Shown: positions 1 through 8,051, numbered from the stretch's first letter. The stretch is DNA of 22,503 bases from Alistipes sp. (GCA_031285485.1 JAITWC010000112.1:1-22503); one strand, 5' to 3'. Numbers and translations: made by a program. The notes: a model not told the origin generated them from the sequence alone.

Positions 1-215
1 GGTTGAAACCGTCTGCGGGAGGGTTTCATCACTCGATGAAAGTCCCGAAACGGTTGTTTTGAGGGTTTCAGCAACCGATGAAAGTCCCGAAAAGTTGTTT
101 TGAGGGTTTCAGCAACCGATGAAAGTCCCAAAAAGTTGTTTTGAAGGTTTCATCACCCGATGAAAGTCCCGAAACGGTTGGAGGGTTTCATCACCCGATG
201 AAAGCCCCGAAACGC
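1..215. repeat. Tandem palindrome array A (5 stems, left end open)
   Basis: Five stem-loops start at 24, 66, 107, 148 and 186 (periods 42, 41, 41 and 38 bp). The best copies read TTTCATC-ACCC-GATGAAA, a perfect 7-bp inverted repeat with a 4-nt loop. Copies 2 and 3 have TTTCAGC on the left arm, giving one mismatch. Each stem is followed by GTCCCGAAA or close to it, then a T-rich stretch ending GAGGG before the next stem. Bases 1-23 look like the tail of a further unit, so the array probably continues beyond the left edge. It lies downstream of the DUF4834 gene and fills most of the gap to the window end. No coding function is apparent. Confidence 0.9.
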
Positions 216-248
216 TCTCCGCGCACCGTTTTAATTACCAAACACCGA

Positions 249-506
249 TCACTGTTCCTTAATCTCCTCGAACTCGACATATTCGCCGACCCCGCGGTTA
301 ACTTTCTTATCTGTCTGCGAACGTGCGGCCTCCACCGTCACGTCGCCCTCCCGCTTGCCCCTCGCCCGGGCCTGCCGCTGCGCCTCTTTAGCGGCGCGCT
401 GATACGCCTCGGTCTGCCTGCGCAGAAAACGGCTTAAGGTGGCGCGGATTATCAGCCCCACAAACCACACCACGAGAAGTAAAATAATCAAAAACTTCCA
501 AAACAT
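249..506 (-). CDS. DUF4834-family small membrane protein
   Basis: This is an 85-residue protein with one N-terminal membrane helix (about residues 3-24, WKFLIILLLVVWFVGLIIRA). A strongly basic, glutamine- and arginine-rich segment follows, then an acidic tail. This layout matches the small Bacteroidetes family DUF4834, whose function is unknown. The N-terminus is probably in or near the membrane with the charged tail in the cytoplasm (inference). It is the last gene of the eight-gene minus-strand operon and starts 10 bp after the BT_3928-type gene ends. No rho-independent terminator is clear after its stop; the transcript would run into palindrome array A. Confidence 0.75.
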   Translation of the reverse strand: MFWKFLIILLLVVWFVGLIIRATLSRFLRRQTEAYQRAAKEAQRQARARGKREGDVTVEAARSQTDKKVNRGVGEYVEFEEIKEQ

Positions 507-516
507 CTCCTCAATC

Positions 517-1659
517 CTATTTAATATCCCTGCAATTCCGTTTGTCGACGATCACCCCATCCTCCAGCACCACCATCCCCACCGAAGCGCGCAGCATCGT
601 GATCATGGTCGTCGCGTCCACGTTGCACACCCTCACGGGGGGCGCCCCGCCGAAGGTCATCGTCTGTTGCCCCTCGCCGAGGGGCGTCGCTGTCAATAGA
701 ACGACTTTCGCCCCCTCTTCGTCTGCACGGCGGGCAATTTTTTCGAACCTCGCCGCATACCGCGGCGTTATCAGATCGAGTTTCACGGCGCACAGCATGT
801 ACACCCGACCCGGGAAGTCTGTCAACTCGCCGGTCGCATCGCCCGCCGCGTCGAACACCGCGAACTCCCTCAGCGCCATCCCCGGCTCGAACCCGCCGTT
901 CTCCACCATCTCCACGAACTCCCACCGCGTCGTGTCCCACCACGTGGTGTCGCTCACCGCAAACTCGTGCAGCGATCCGTCTTCCGTCCGCCGGTAGATC
1001 ATCCTCGCGTCTTCCGCGTCCGCGGCGTCGCCCACTGCCTCGCCGCGCACCGCCTCCCTCAGGTTCACCCCCTTTTTGTAGGGCAGAAAGTCTATCAGCG
1101 GCAGGTGGCGATAGCAATACGTGCCCACTCCTCCGGCCAGCCCCGCGAAAAGAAAAGTGCAAACCCACTCACGAAACGTGACCGGAAAGAAAGTCAACCG
1201 CCGCCGCGCGTCTATCCACACCGCCACCGCCAACACCCACAACACCACATTCTTGCCGAACGACGCCCACGGCGAGAGCCTCAGCGCGTCGCCGAAACAG
1301 CCGCAATCCTCCACCGGCAGTACCGTCGCCGACAGGAACGTCAGAACCAGAAAGAATGTCATCACCAGCATCGCGAAGATCGAGATCAGGCGCGTCTTGA
1401 TCTTGAAGGTCAGCATTAGGCCCATCATCAGCTCCGCCGCGCAGAACCAGATCGCAAACCCGAACCGGTAGTTGTTCAGCGTCCCGAACCCGTAAACGTT
1501 CAGGTACTCGGTGATCTTGAGCGCCGTGCCCCAGGGATCGACAATCTTCACAAACCCCGAGAAGATGAAGGTCAACCCGAGGATAACCCGGCAAACATCC
1601 ACCACGCAGAACCTGCGGTCGGCGGCGGTCTTCATTCGCATTTGAGCCGCTGTTCTCAT
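517..1659 (-). CDS. BT_3928-type DoxX/MauE-like membrane protein
   Basis: This 380-residue protein has about five predicted membrane helices in its first half (roughly residues 22-40, 64-84, 92-115, 134-149 and 164-182). A CGCFGD motif at 119-124, typical of DoxX/MauE-like membrane proteins, sits after the third helix. The C-terminal half (about 200-380) is soluble and resembles the thioredoxin-like half found in the Bacteroidetes BT_3928 family, but no CxxC is visible there. The pathway is unknown; a role in envelope redox chemistry is inference from MauE/DoxX relatives. The start at 1659 is supported by an ATGA overlap with the tmk stop. Internal ATGs at residues 7 and 9 are possible alternatives. 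Confidence 0.75.
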   Translation of the reverse strand: MRTAAQMRMKTAADRRFCVVDVCRVILGLTFIFSGFVKIVDPWGTALKITEYLNVYGFGTLNNYRFGFAIWFCAAELMMGLMLTFKIKTRLISIFAMLVMTFFLVLTFLSATVLPVEDCGCFGDALRLSPWASFGKNVVLWVLAVAVWIDARRRLTFFPVTFREWVCTFLFAGLAGGVGTYCYRHLPLIDFLPYKKGVNLREAVRGEAVGDAADAEDARMIYRRTEDGSLHEFAVSDTTWWDTTRWEFVEMVENGGFEPGMALREFAVFDAAGDATGELTDFPGRVYMLCAVKLDLITPRYAARFEKIARRADEEGAKVVLLTATPLGEGQQTMTFGGAPPVRVCNVDATTMITMLRASVGMVVLEDGVIVDKRNCRDIK

Positions 1660-2363
1660 AGTGTGAACATATCGTTTGCCAGGGCAACAATCTTTTCGTG
1701 TATCGCTTCAGGCGATAACATATTTTCCTCGCTGTCGAAGCAGTCCACTATCCTGAGCGGTGGGTTCTTATACCCCTCGCCAAAGTACACTTCTCTGGAA
1801 GCCAAACCCAAGTAGACATCCCGTACTCGCCTTTGAAGTTCCAACGATGCCTCATGTATGTCCCTGTTGCCTTGCAGATAGTCACGGTCGGTACCTTCTC
1901 TGACTTCAAGTAGTTTTTGACGGGTGAACGAGAACGGGACGTTAACAAAAATCGACAGGTCGGGGCGCGGTATCTCAAAATAGACAAATTCGAGGCGAAG
2001 TATCCATTCTATAAGATCATCCCGATTTTTGGCATCCAATTTCGCACACTGATACGCCACGTTGGAGTATACATAGCGATCGAGAAAAACGTATGCCCCT
2101 TTATCCAACCATCTACAAAGCTCCGGAGTATCACGACGGTCTCCGGCAAAAAGCAGGGCAACTATTTGAGGGTCCACAGTTTCGATATCTCCCAGCTCTC
2201 CGCGCAAAAAACGGGCAATCAGCTCGCCCCAGACAGGAGTGTCTATTCGCGGAAAGTGCAAAAACTCCGTTGAGTATCCCTTTTGGATGGCACGTTCACG
2301 CAACAAATTCAATTGCGTCGATTTTCCGGCTCCGTCGAGCCCTTCGAGTACTATCAGCGGCAT
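1656..2363 (-). CDS. tmk: Thymidylate kinase (dTMP kinase)
   Basis: This enzyme phosphorylates dTMP to dTDP in the cytoplasm for DNA synthesis. The Walker A loop GLDGAGKST is at residues 8-16, the DRY substrate-binding motif at 95-97, and the typical helix ending in RRVRDVYLGLA at about 178-188. At 235 residues it is somewhat longer than common bacterial Tmk (about 205-215). Its stop overlaps the next gene's start as ATGA, and it begins 10 bp after sufS ends. Base composition is visibly lower in GC (about 47% in a 60-base sample) than its neighbours, hinting at a different history or replacement of the ancestral tmk. Other tmk copies elsewhere cannot be excluded. Confidence 0.88.
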   Translation of the reverse strand: MPLIVLEGLDGAGKSTQLNLLRERAIQKGYSTEFLHFPRIDTPVWGELIARFLRGELGDIETVDPQIVALLFAGDRRDTPELCRWLDKGAYVFLDRYVYSNVAYQCAKLDAKNRDDLIEWILRLEFVYFEIPRPDLSIFVNVPFSFTRQKLLEVREGTDRDYLQGNRDIHEASLELQRRVRDVYLGLASREVYFGEGYKNPPLRIVDCFDSEENMLSPEAIHEKIVALANDMFTL

Positions 2364-2373
2364 TTTACAGCAA

Positions 2374-3594
2374 TTATTTTCTCAACATGCTCACGGCCTT
2401 CACTACTCCGGCGACCAGGGCGTCCACCTCCTCCACGGTGTTGTACATCGCGAACGACGCGCGGCACATCGACCCTGAGCCGTAATGATCCACCAGAGGC
2501 TGCGCGCAATGGGTTCCGGTTCTCACGGCCACTCCCTGTTTGTCGAGCAGCACCCCGAGGTCGTATCCGTGTACTCCCTCCACGGTGAACGAGATTATGG
2601 GCGCCTTGCCCGGAGCGGTGCCGTGGATATGCAACCCTCCTATCTCGCCGAGTCGCCGGGTGGCAGCATCCAGCAACCCCGCCTCGTGCCTTTCGATATC
2701 TCCGGGCTCGAACTCCCCGATGTATTTTATCGCCTCGGCCATCCCCACTGCTCCGACGAAGTTGGGCGTCCCCGGCTCGAACTTGTAGGGCAGTTCCGTC
2801 CACTTCGATCCCGTGAAAGATACCGTTGCGATCATGTTACCCCCCCCTAAAACAGGGGGCATACGCTCCAAAAGCTCTCTTTTCCCGTACAACACCCCGA
2901 TCCCGGTGGGGCCGTAGAGCTTGTGACCCGAAAAGGCGTAGATGTCACAGTCCAACTCCCTCACGTTCGTCGTTCCGTGTACCACTCCCTGACATCCGTC
3001 CACCACCACCACCACTCCGTACCGGTGCGCGATCTCCGCGATCCGGGCCATGTTGGAGCGGGTGCCCAGCACGTTCGAACATTGGGTCACTGCAACCACC
3101 CTCGTGCGTTCGTCGATCAGTGCCTCTAACGCTTTCGGGTCATACAGTCCTTCTTCGGTGAATGGCAGCGGTCGAATCTCGCCCAGGCACGCCAACTGCC
3201 ACGGGACGATGTTGGAGTGGTGCTCCATCTTGCCCACGATAACATTGTCGCCCTCGCCCACCAGCAATTCGCACAGGCTGCGCGAGGCGAGGTTGAGCGA
3301 GGCGGTGGCTCCGGGAGTGAAAATGATCTCCTCGCGTTCGGCCGCTCCTATGAATCCGCGCACCGTTTCTCTCGCCGCTTCGTACATCGATGTACTTTCG
3401 TCGGCCATCAGGTGAGTCCCTCTGTGAACATTTGCGTTGCTGCCCTCGACCAGCGCGACCATCGCATCTATCACACGTCGCGGTTTCTGAGCCGTTGCGG
3501 CACTGTCAAGGTAGACCAGCGGGCGGCCGTAAACTTTTCTGCCGAGTATCGGGAAATCTTCCCTCACACTCGTTATGTCAAACGTCCTTTCCAT
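2374..3594 (-). CDS. sufS: Cysteine desulfurase SufS
   Basis: This is a PLP enzyme that takes sulfur from L-cysteine as an enzyme-bound persulfide for Fe-S cluster assembly. At 406 residues it has the usual family length. The PLP lysine is K225 in FSGHKLYGPTG. The catalytic cysteine is C377 in GSMCRASFAMYNT, the group II (SufS-type) signature. The aspartate that contacts the pyridine nitrogen lies in VVDGCQ (199-202), where most relatives have DGAQ. The first 17 nt overlap the end of ybeY, so the gene is probably co-translated with it. No sufBCD or sufE is present in the window; they must be elsewhere. Confidence 0.93.
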   Translation of the reverse strand: MERTFDITSVREDFPILGRKVYGRPLVYLDSAATAQKPRRVIDAMVALVEGSNANVHRGTHLMADESTSMYEAARETVRGFIGAAEREEIIFTPGATASLNLASRSLCELLVGEGDNVIVGKMEHHSNIVPWQLACLGEIRPLPFTEEGLYDPKALEALIDERTRVVAVTQCSNVLGTRSNMARIAEIAHRYGVVVVVDGCQGVVHGTTNVRELDCDIYAFSGHKLYGPTGIGVLYGKRELLERMPPVLGGGNMIATVSFTGSKWTELPYKFEPGTPNFVGAVGMAEAIKYIGEFEPGDIERHEAGLLDAATRRLGEIGGLHIHGTAPGKAPIISFTVEGVHGYDLGVLLDKQGVAVRTGTHCAQPLVDHYGSGSMCRASFAMYNTVEEVDALVAGVVKAVSMLRK

Positions 3595-4006
3595 AGTATC
3601 GAGCGAGATAATAATCCTCTTTTGTCCTCATTCTACGCCTCTGCGCCGTGGTTTTATCGCGTCCGCCGCACAGATGCAGCACACCGTGAACCATCACACG
3701 CCTCATCTCCACCTCCGGAGCGACACACAACTCTCTCGCGTTCTCCTCCACAGTCTGCGGGTCTATAAAAATGTCCCCGCTGATATTCCCGTCGACAGAG
3801 TAGTCGAATGTTATAACATCCGTCGGCCAGTCATGTTGCAGATATGTCCGGTTTATCCCGAGGTGATGCTCCCTGCCGCAAAAGATAAACACGATCGTTC
3901 CCAGCCTGAACCCCTCCTCCTCCACAGCGCGCCGGATCCACCCCGCCACCCGTCTCTTGGCCGGCAGCCGGAAATCCGTCCTCTCGTTATAGAACTTTAT
4001 GGCCAT
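3578..4006 (-). CDS. ybeY: Endoribonuclease YbeY (16S rRNA maturation)
   Basis: This 142-residue UPF0054-family metal-dependent RNase acts in rRNA processing and ribosome quality control. The zinc-binding region is VMVHGVLHLCGGRDKT near residues 103-118. The first two histidines of the HGxLHLxGyDH motif are present, but the third ligand position holds Asp, as I recall for other Bacteroidetes YbeY proteins. Translation starts at 4006 (MAIKFYNERT). The longer frame upstream is overlap with the envC-like gene, whose TAA stop shares one base with this ATG (TAATG). The 3' end overlaps sufS by 17 nt. Confidence 0.88.
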   Translation of the reverse strand: MAIKFYNERTDFRLPAKRRVAGWIRRAVEEEGFRLGTIVFIFCGREHHLGINRTYLQHDWPTDVITFDYSVDGNISGDIFIDPQTVEENARELCVAPEVEMRRVMVHGVLHLCGGRDKTTAQRRRMRTKEDYYLARYYGKDV

Positions 4007-5247
4007 TATCTTAACCACTCCTCCGGGTCTATCACCGTGTTCCCCCTCTGCATCCAGATCATCACAAGATGGCGATCGGGGTTGTCGGACGAGCCCAGCC
4101 ACCCCAGCGTCTGCCCGGTGGAAATCCTGTCGCCGTTCTTCACCGCCGGGGTCGAGATGTTACCGTACCCCACGACGTATTCACCCGAGCGTACCATCAC
4201 ACATTTGTCGAACTGTCCGAGGTCGGATATCCACGTCACCGTCCCCTCGAACACCGACCTCACTTCGGCCTCGGCCGGAGCGGCGATTATCAACCCATTG
4301 AAGTTGCTTTCTATTCCGTCGGCGCTCTTCTCCTTGCCGAAGTGGTGGAGAATGATGCCTCCTCCGGAGGGCGACCCGGTAGGCCATGGTAACCGTCCCC
4401 TGTTGTCGCCAAACTGCCCGGTGAGTGCAATGTCGGCTTCGGTCATGGTGGTCGATCGTGCGGCCTGCGTCTGACGGGCCATGATGCGATTTATCTCTCT
4501 CTGCGCAGCGGCAATCTTGTCGCGCTCACGTTTGGCGTCGGCGTCGAGTTTTTTACGGTCGGCTCCGAGTGTTTCGAGCGCCCGCCGGTATCTTGTCTCC
4601 TCCTGCGCGAGGTTTGCCAGCAACCTGTCACTCTCGGCCATCAGGCTCGCTATTTCGTTCTTTTTCACCGCCAGCCGTTCTATGTTTGCCTGGAGCGAAC
4701 GGTTCATCGAGTCTATTCGCTCGCCGTGGCTCTGCCTCGTCCGGTTGTAGCGGCGAATGAAGGCGATGCGCCGCGATGCGTCGTTGAAGTCGCGCGCCGA
4801 CAGCAGGAACAGCGTCGCGTTGTTGGTCTTGTGGCTTTTCCACGCCGCGTATACCATCCTACCATAATCGTGTCTCAGGGCGTTCAGCTCTCTGTCGAGC
4901 TGTCTGGTGGCCCTTGTATCGGCATTCATCTGCGCCGTAATGCGCCTTGTCTCGTTCTCAAGGTCGGCGGCCACCTTTCGTTTCTCCTCTATCGCACTGC
5001 GAGCCACTCTCAAGTCGCGCTCCGAGCGCACAATGTCCCCTGTCAACACCCTGTTCAACCTTTCGATCTCGGCCAACCGCTCCTCGGCCCGCTGCATGAC
5101 GGTGTTCTGTGCCTCGATCTCACGCTGCTGGGCGGTTGAAAGTTGAAAGTTGAAAGTTGAAAGTGTAGCTAACGTAACAAAAAACACACGCCACGCATTT
5201 TTGCGCGTAGCGACTTTCCACTTTCCACTTTCCACTTTCCGTTTCAT
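4006..5247 (-). CDS. EnvC-like murein hydrolase activator (coiled coil + LytM/M23)
   Basis: This 413-residue exported protein has a signal peptide (about 1-39), a long charged coiled coil (about 40-270) and a C-terminal LytM/M23 fold (about 290-413). This is the architecture of EnvC, which activates cell-wall amidases at division. The LytM domain looks catalytically dead. The usual HxH is replaced in the VVGYGNI segment, and the HxxxD zinc site is not recognisable, as in EnvC-type activators. The start at 5247 overlaps the TPR gene stop (ATGA). The signal peptide is built from the heptamer repeat element at 5135-5240: KVESGKWKV near the N-terminus and LSTFNFQLST before the cleavage region. 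Confidence 0.85.
   Translation of the reverse strand: MKRKVESGKWKVATRKNAWRVFFVTLATLSTFNFQLSTAQQREIEAQNTVMQRAEERLAEIERLNRVLTGDIVRSERDLRVARSAIEEKRKVAADLENETRRITAQMNADTRATRQLDRELNALRHDYGRMVYAAWKSHKTNNATLFLLSARDFNDASRRIAFIRRYNRTRQSHGERIDSMNRSLQANIERLAVKKNEIASLMAESDRLLANLAQEETRYRRALETLGADRKKLDADAKRERDKIAAAQREINRIMARQTQAARSTTMTEADIALTGQFGDNRGRLPWPTGSPSGGGIILHHFGKEKSADGIESNFNGLIIAAPAEAEVRSVFEGTVTWISDLGQFDKCVMVRSGEYVVGYGNISTPAVKNGDRISTGQTLGWLGSSDNPDRHLVMIWMQRGNTVIDPEEWLR
5135..5240. repeat. Inverted heptamer repeat blocks (GTTGAAA)4 and (ACTTTCC)4
   Basis: Four perfect copies of GTTGAAA (5135-5162) and four perfect copies of ACTTTCC (5213-5240) lie 50 bp apart in inverted orientation. The two arms would pair with one mismatch per heptamer. 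The whole element is inside the coding sequence of the EnvC-like protein and encodes its signal peptide. Similar heptad runs encoding FNFQLST or KVESGKW peptides are, to my memory, common in Bacteroidetes genomes. Confidence 0.9.
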
Positions 5248-6938
5248 TCCGTTCTCCCGAGCCGTTCTTCAATGTCACCGTCGGGCTCCCAGCCCGCCTT
5301 GCGCGCCCGTTTCCAGTACACCGACGCCATGAATCCCTCGCCCAGTGCCCACAGGATATCGCCGTAGTGGATCATCAGTTCGGCGCTCTGTTCGCGGTCG
5401 AGCGGCAGCGCCTGCTGCATCACCCGTCTTGCCTCGGCGTAGTCGCCCTGCTTGTACAGCACCCAGGCGTAGGTGTCGAGATACGACGGGTTGTTCTCCG
5501 AGAGCCCCACCGCCCGCTGAGCCATGCCGCGCGCCCGATCGAGTTCGCGTTCCTCCAGTGCGAGGAAATATGCGTAATTATTCAGCACCAGCGCATTCTC
5601 GGAGCTGCACTGCAAAGCCTTCTCGTACGCCGCAAAAGTCTTCCGCAGGTTGCCTTCCTCGTGCCACAGTGTTCCTATCGCGCCGTGTATCTCACTGCGC
5701 AGCGAATCGGTCGTGGCGACCTTCAGTGCCCGGGCGAGGGTTTTCTGCGCCTCCCGCGGCCGCTCCATGTATTGCAGCGCGCTCGAACGCAGCAGGTAGA
5801 TCCTTATCTCACCCGGATATATCGCCAGCGCCCTGTCGCTCCACAGCGCCACCGAGTCGCTGCGCCCCATCATAGCCTCGATCTCTATCGCCTTCATGTA
5901 TAGTCCGAGCGTGGGGTCGGGCCGCGCGAGGCGGTTCTTCACGGCGGTGAGTGCGGCCTCGGGCTCGCCGCCCCGCGCGGCGTGGTCGGCGTAGAGCTCC
6001 ACCACCCGCGGATCGCCCGGATAGGCCGCCATCAGCGCAAGGGCCAGCTGCCCCATCTCGAAATAGTGGTTGCGATAGAATGCCGTGTTGAGGGCGAGCG
6101 TCTCGAAACGGTCGATCTTTGTTTCGAGCGCCACACCGGGCAGGGTGAACAGTTGGCGGAGCGTAGCCATGTAGAGCGCCGACTGCCCACGCGACATGTA
6201 GAGGTCGGCCAGCGCGCCGAGCGCCTCGGCGTTGTCGGGATTGATCTCTACTACCTGTTTCAGTGTCTCGCCCTGGAGCGAGTCGCGCCTCTGGTAGGCG
6301 TAGATCTGTGCGAGGGCCAGACGGTTTTCCTCGTCGTAGGGCGCGGCGGCGACGTATGCCTCCGTCACGGCCACGGCCTCGTCGATCCGGTCAGCCTCAA
6401 TGAGCAGCCCCCGTTTCATCTCCACGATTCCGGGCGTCGGCCCCATCCTCACGGCGGCGCTGTCGAGCGTCGCCAGCGCGTCGTCGGTGCGTCCGTTGCG
6501 GTAGTAGAGTATCGCCAGCATCTGGTAGTTGTCGGGGTCGAACGTCCCCCCGGCGGCCACGCTCCCCTCGAAAAGTTCGAGGGCCTCGCCGTAGCGTTCG
6601 AGGCCCACCAGCAACCGCCCCTGCTGCATGCGATACCAGCTATTGCCGGGGTCGATCTCCACCGCGCGGGTGCTGAACGGCAGCGCCCGCGCCGCCTCGC
6701 CCGCCGCGGTCAGCGCACCCGCCATCTGAAACAGCGACGGAGCGTGATCAGGATCGAGTGCAAGCGCCCTTTCGAGCGCCCTCACCGCCTCGTCATATCG
6801 CTCCCCGGCCGCGAGGCGCACCCCGTCGGTGTAGTGGACGACAAGCGAGTCGCGCGCCGCCGCATCCTGCTGCGCATACCCCGACCCGGCCGCCGATATC
6901 GACAGCGCCAAAGCAAGAAGTATGCGCGCCGGCCTCAT
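5244..6938 (-). CDS. Secreted tetratricopeptide-repeat (TPR) protein
   Basis: This is a 564-residue protein. The signal peptide covers about residues 1-22 (ILLALALSISAAGSGYAQQ). About a dozen TPR-like helical repeats follow; examples are the segments containing ALERALALDPDHAPSLFQM, TRAVEIDPGNSWYRMQQGRL and AVGLSENNPSYLDTYAWVLYKQGDY. It probably acts as a protein-protein scaffold in the periplasm; partners are unknown. The start at 6938 was chosen because it overlaps the pheS stop as ATGA and begins a good signal peptide. The longer frame back to 7181 is a shadow of pheS. Its own stop overlaps the EnvC-like start as ATGA, which suggests the two envelope proteins are produced together. Confidence 0.85.
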   Translation of the reverse strand: MRPARILLALALSISAAGSGYAQQDAAARDSLVVHYTDGVRLAAGERYDEAVRALERALALDPDHAPSLFQMAGALTAAGEAARALPFSTRAVEIDPGNSWYRMQQGRLLVGLERYGEALELFEGSVAAGGTFDPDNYQMLAILYYRNGRTDDALATLDSAAVRMGPTPGIVEMKRGLLIEADRIDEAVAVTEAYVAAAPYDEENRLALAQIYAYQRRDSLQGETLKQVVEINPDNAEALGALADLYMSRGQSALYMATLRQLFTLPGVALETKIDRFETLALNTAFYRNHYFEMGQLALALMAAYPGDPRVVELYADHAARGGEPEAALTAVKNRLARPDPTLGLYMKAIEIEAMMGRSDSVALWSDRALAIYPGEIRIYLLRSSALQYMERPREAQKTLARALKVATTDSLRSEIHGAIGTLWHEEGNLRKTFAAYEKALQCSSENALVLNNYAYFLALEERELDRARGMAQRAVGLSENNPSYLDTYAWVLYKQGDYAEARRVMQQALPLDREQSAELMIHYGDILWALGEGFMASVYWKRARKAGWEPDGDIEERLGRTE

Positions 6939-7963
6939 ATCGCCGCCGAGAATTGGTGGAGGAACCGCACGTCGTTCTCGAAGTAGAGCCTCAGGTCGCC
7001 CACACCGAACCTGAGCATCGCGATGCGTTCTATGCCCATGCCGAAGGCGAACCCGGTGTATTTCCCGTTGTCGATGCCGCACGCCTCCAACACGTTGGGG
7101 TCGACCATTCCGCAGCCCATGATCTCCAACCACCCCGTGCCCTTGCACACCGGGCACCCCTTGCCGCCGCACAGCGCGCACGACACATCCATCTCGGCGC
7201 TCGGCTCGGTGAAGGGGAAGTAGCTCGGGCGCAGGCGGATCCTTGTCTCGGCGCCGAACATCTCGCGGGCGAAGTGCAGCAGCGTCTGTTTGAGGTCGGC
7301 GAACGACACCCCCTCGTCGATGTACAGCCCCTCCACCTGATGGAATATGCAGTGGGCGCGGTACGATATCGCCTCGTTGCGGAACACGCGGCCCGGGCAG
7401 ATCACGCGTATGGGCGGCGCCTGGGACTCCATCACGCGCACCTGGATCGAGCTGGTGTGTGTGCGCAGCAGCAGGTCGGGATCCTTCTCCACGAAGAACG
7501 TGTCCTGCATGTCGCGTGCCGGATGCTCCGGTGCGAAGTTGAGCGCGGTGAAGACGTGCCTGTCGTCCTCGATCTCGGGCCCCTCGGCCACGGTGTAGCC
7601 CATGCGGTCGAAGATGCCCACGATCTCGTTCCTCACCAGCGATATGGGGTGGCGGCTGCCCGCGGGTTCGGCGGCGTCCTTTCCGGGGCGCGTCATGTCG
7701 CCCGCGGCGGGGATCTTGGCGGCGGTAGTGCCGGCCTCGGCCCTGAGGTCGTCGACACGCTGCCGGGCTTTCGTTTTCAGCTCGTTGAGCTTTTGTCCCA
7801 GGGCGCGTTTCAACTCGGGGGCCACCGTTTTGAACTCCTCCATAAGTTCGGTCACACGCCCCCGCCTGCCGAGCATCCTGACGCGGAAATCTTCGATCTC
7901 GCCCGCCGCGCGGCTTGAGAACGCCTCCACCTCGGCGATAATTTCATTGATCCTGTCTGTCAT
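6935..7963 (-). CDS. pheS: Phenylalanine--tRNA ligase alpha subunit
   Basis: This is the catalytic subunit of the cytoplasmic alpha2beta2 enzyme that charges tRNA-Phe. It has 342 residues, normal for the family. The N-terminal coiled coil (about 1-80) binds tRNA. Class II motif 2 spans FRNEAI to HQVEG (194-212), FTEPSAE is at 251-257 and motif 3 is GFAFGMGIER (304-313). Two CxxC pairs (C262/C265 and C270/C273) form the zinc-knuckle-like insert common in Bacteroidetes PheS. It is the first gene of the minus-strand operon; no pheT is in the window. I see no confident TAnnTTTG promoter close upstream, although an extended hairpin lies at 8014-8051. Confidence 0.96.
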   Translation of the reverse strand: MTDRINEIIAEVEAFSSRAAGEIEDFRVRMLGRRGRVTELMEEFKTVAPELKRALGQKLNELKTKARQRVDDLRAEAGTTAAKIPAAGDMTRPGKDAAEPAGSRHPISLVRNEIVGIFDRMGYTVAEGPEIEDDRHVFTALNFAPEHPARDMQDTFFVEKDPDLLLRTHTSSIQVRVMESQAPPIRVICPGRVFRNEAISYRAHCIFHQVEGLYIDEGVSFADLKQTLLHFAREMFGAETRIRLRPSYFPFTEPSAEMDVSCALCGGKGCPVCKGTGWLEIMGCGMVDPNVLEACGIDNGKYTGFAFGMGIERIAMLRFGVGDLRLYFENDVRFLHQFSAAI

Positions 7964-8013
7964 TCTTTCCAGTTAAAATACCAAGTAAATCGTTCTGTCT
8001 CCGTTGTGCCGTG

Positions 8014-8051
8014 GTGTCGGGAGGGGGCACGCCCTCTTTTGTCGCCGACAC
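8014..8051 (-). promoter_or_regulatory. Possible structured element in the pheS leader
   Basis: GTGTCGG (8014-8020) pairs with CCGACAC (8045-8051). Nested directly inside is GAGGG (8021-8025) pairing with CCCTC (8032-8036), with an 8-nt bulge on one side. It lies 50-90 bp upstream of pheS. If pheS transcription starts further out, this would be a leader hairpin. The region is GC-rich, so chance pairing is possible. Confidence 0.3.

Noticed and set aside
6939..7181. An 81-residue N-terminal extension of the TPR protein inside pheS
   Set aside because: It overlaps pheS deeply and lacks a signal sequence. The ATGA start at 6938 opens a good signal peptide.
5982..7918. Long plus-strand frames opposite the TPR and pheS genes
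   Set aside because: These are antisense shadows with Arg/His-rich composition and no recognisable domain, while the minus strand carries clear PheS and TPR proteins.
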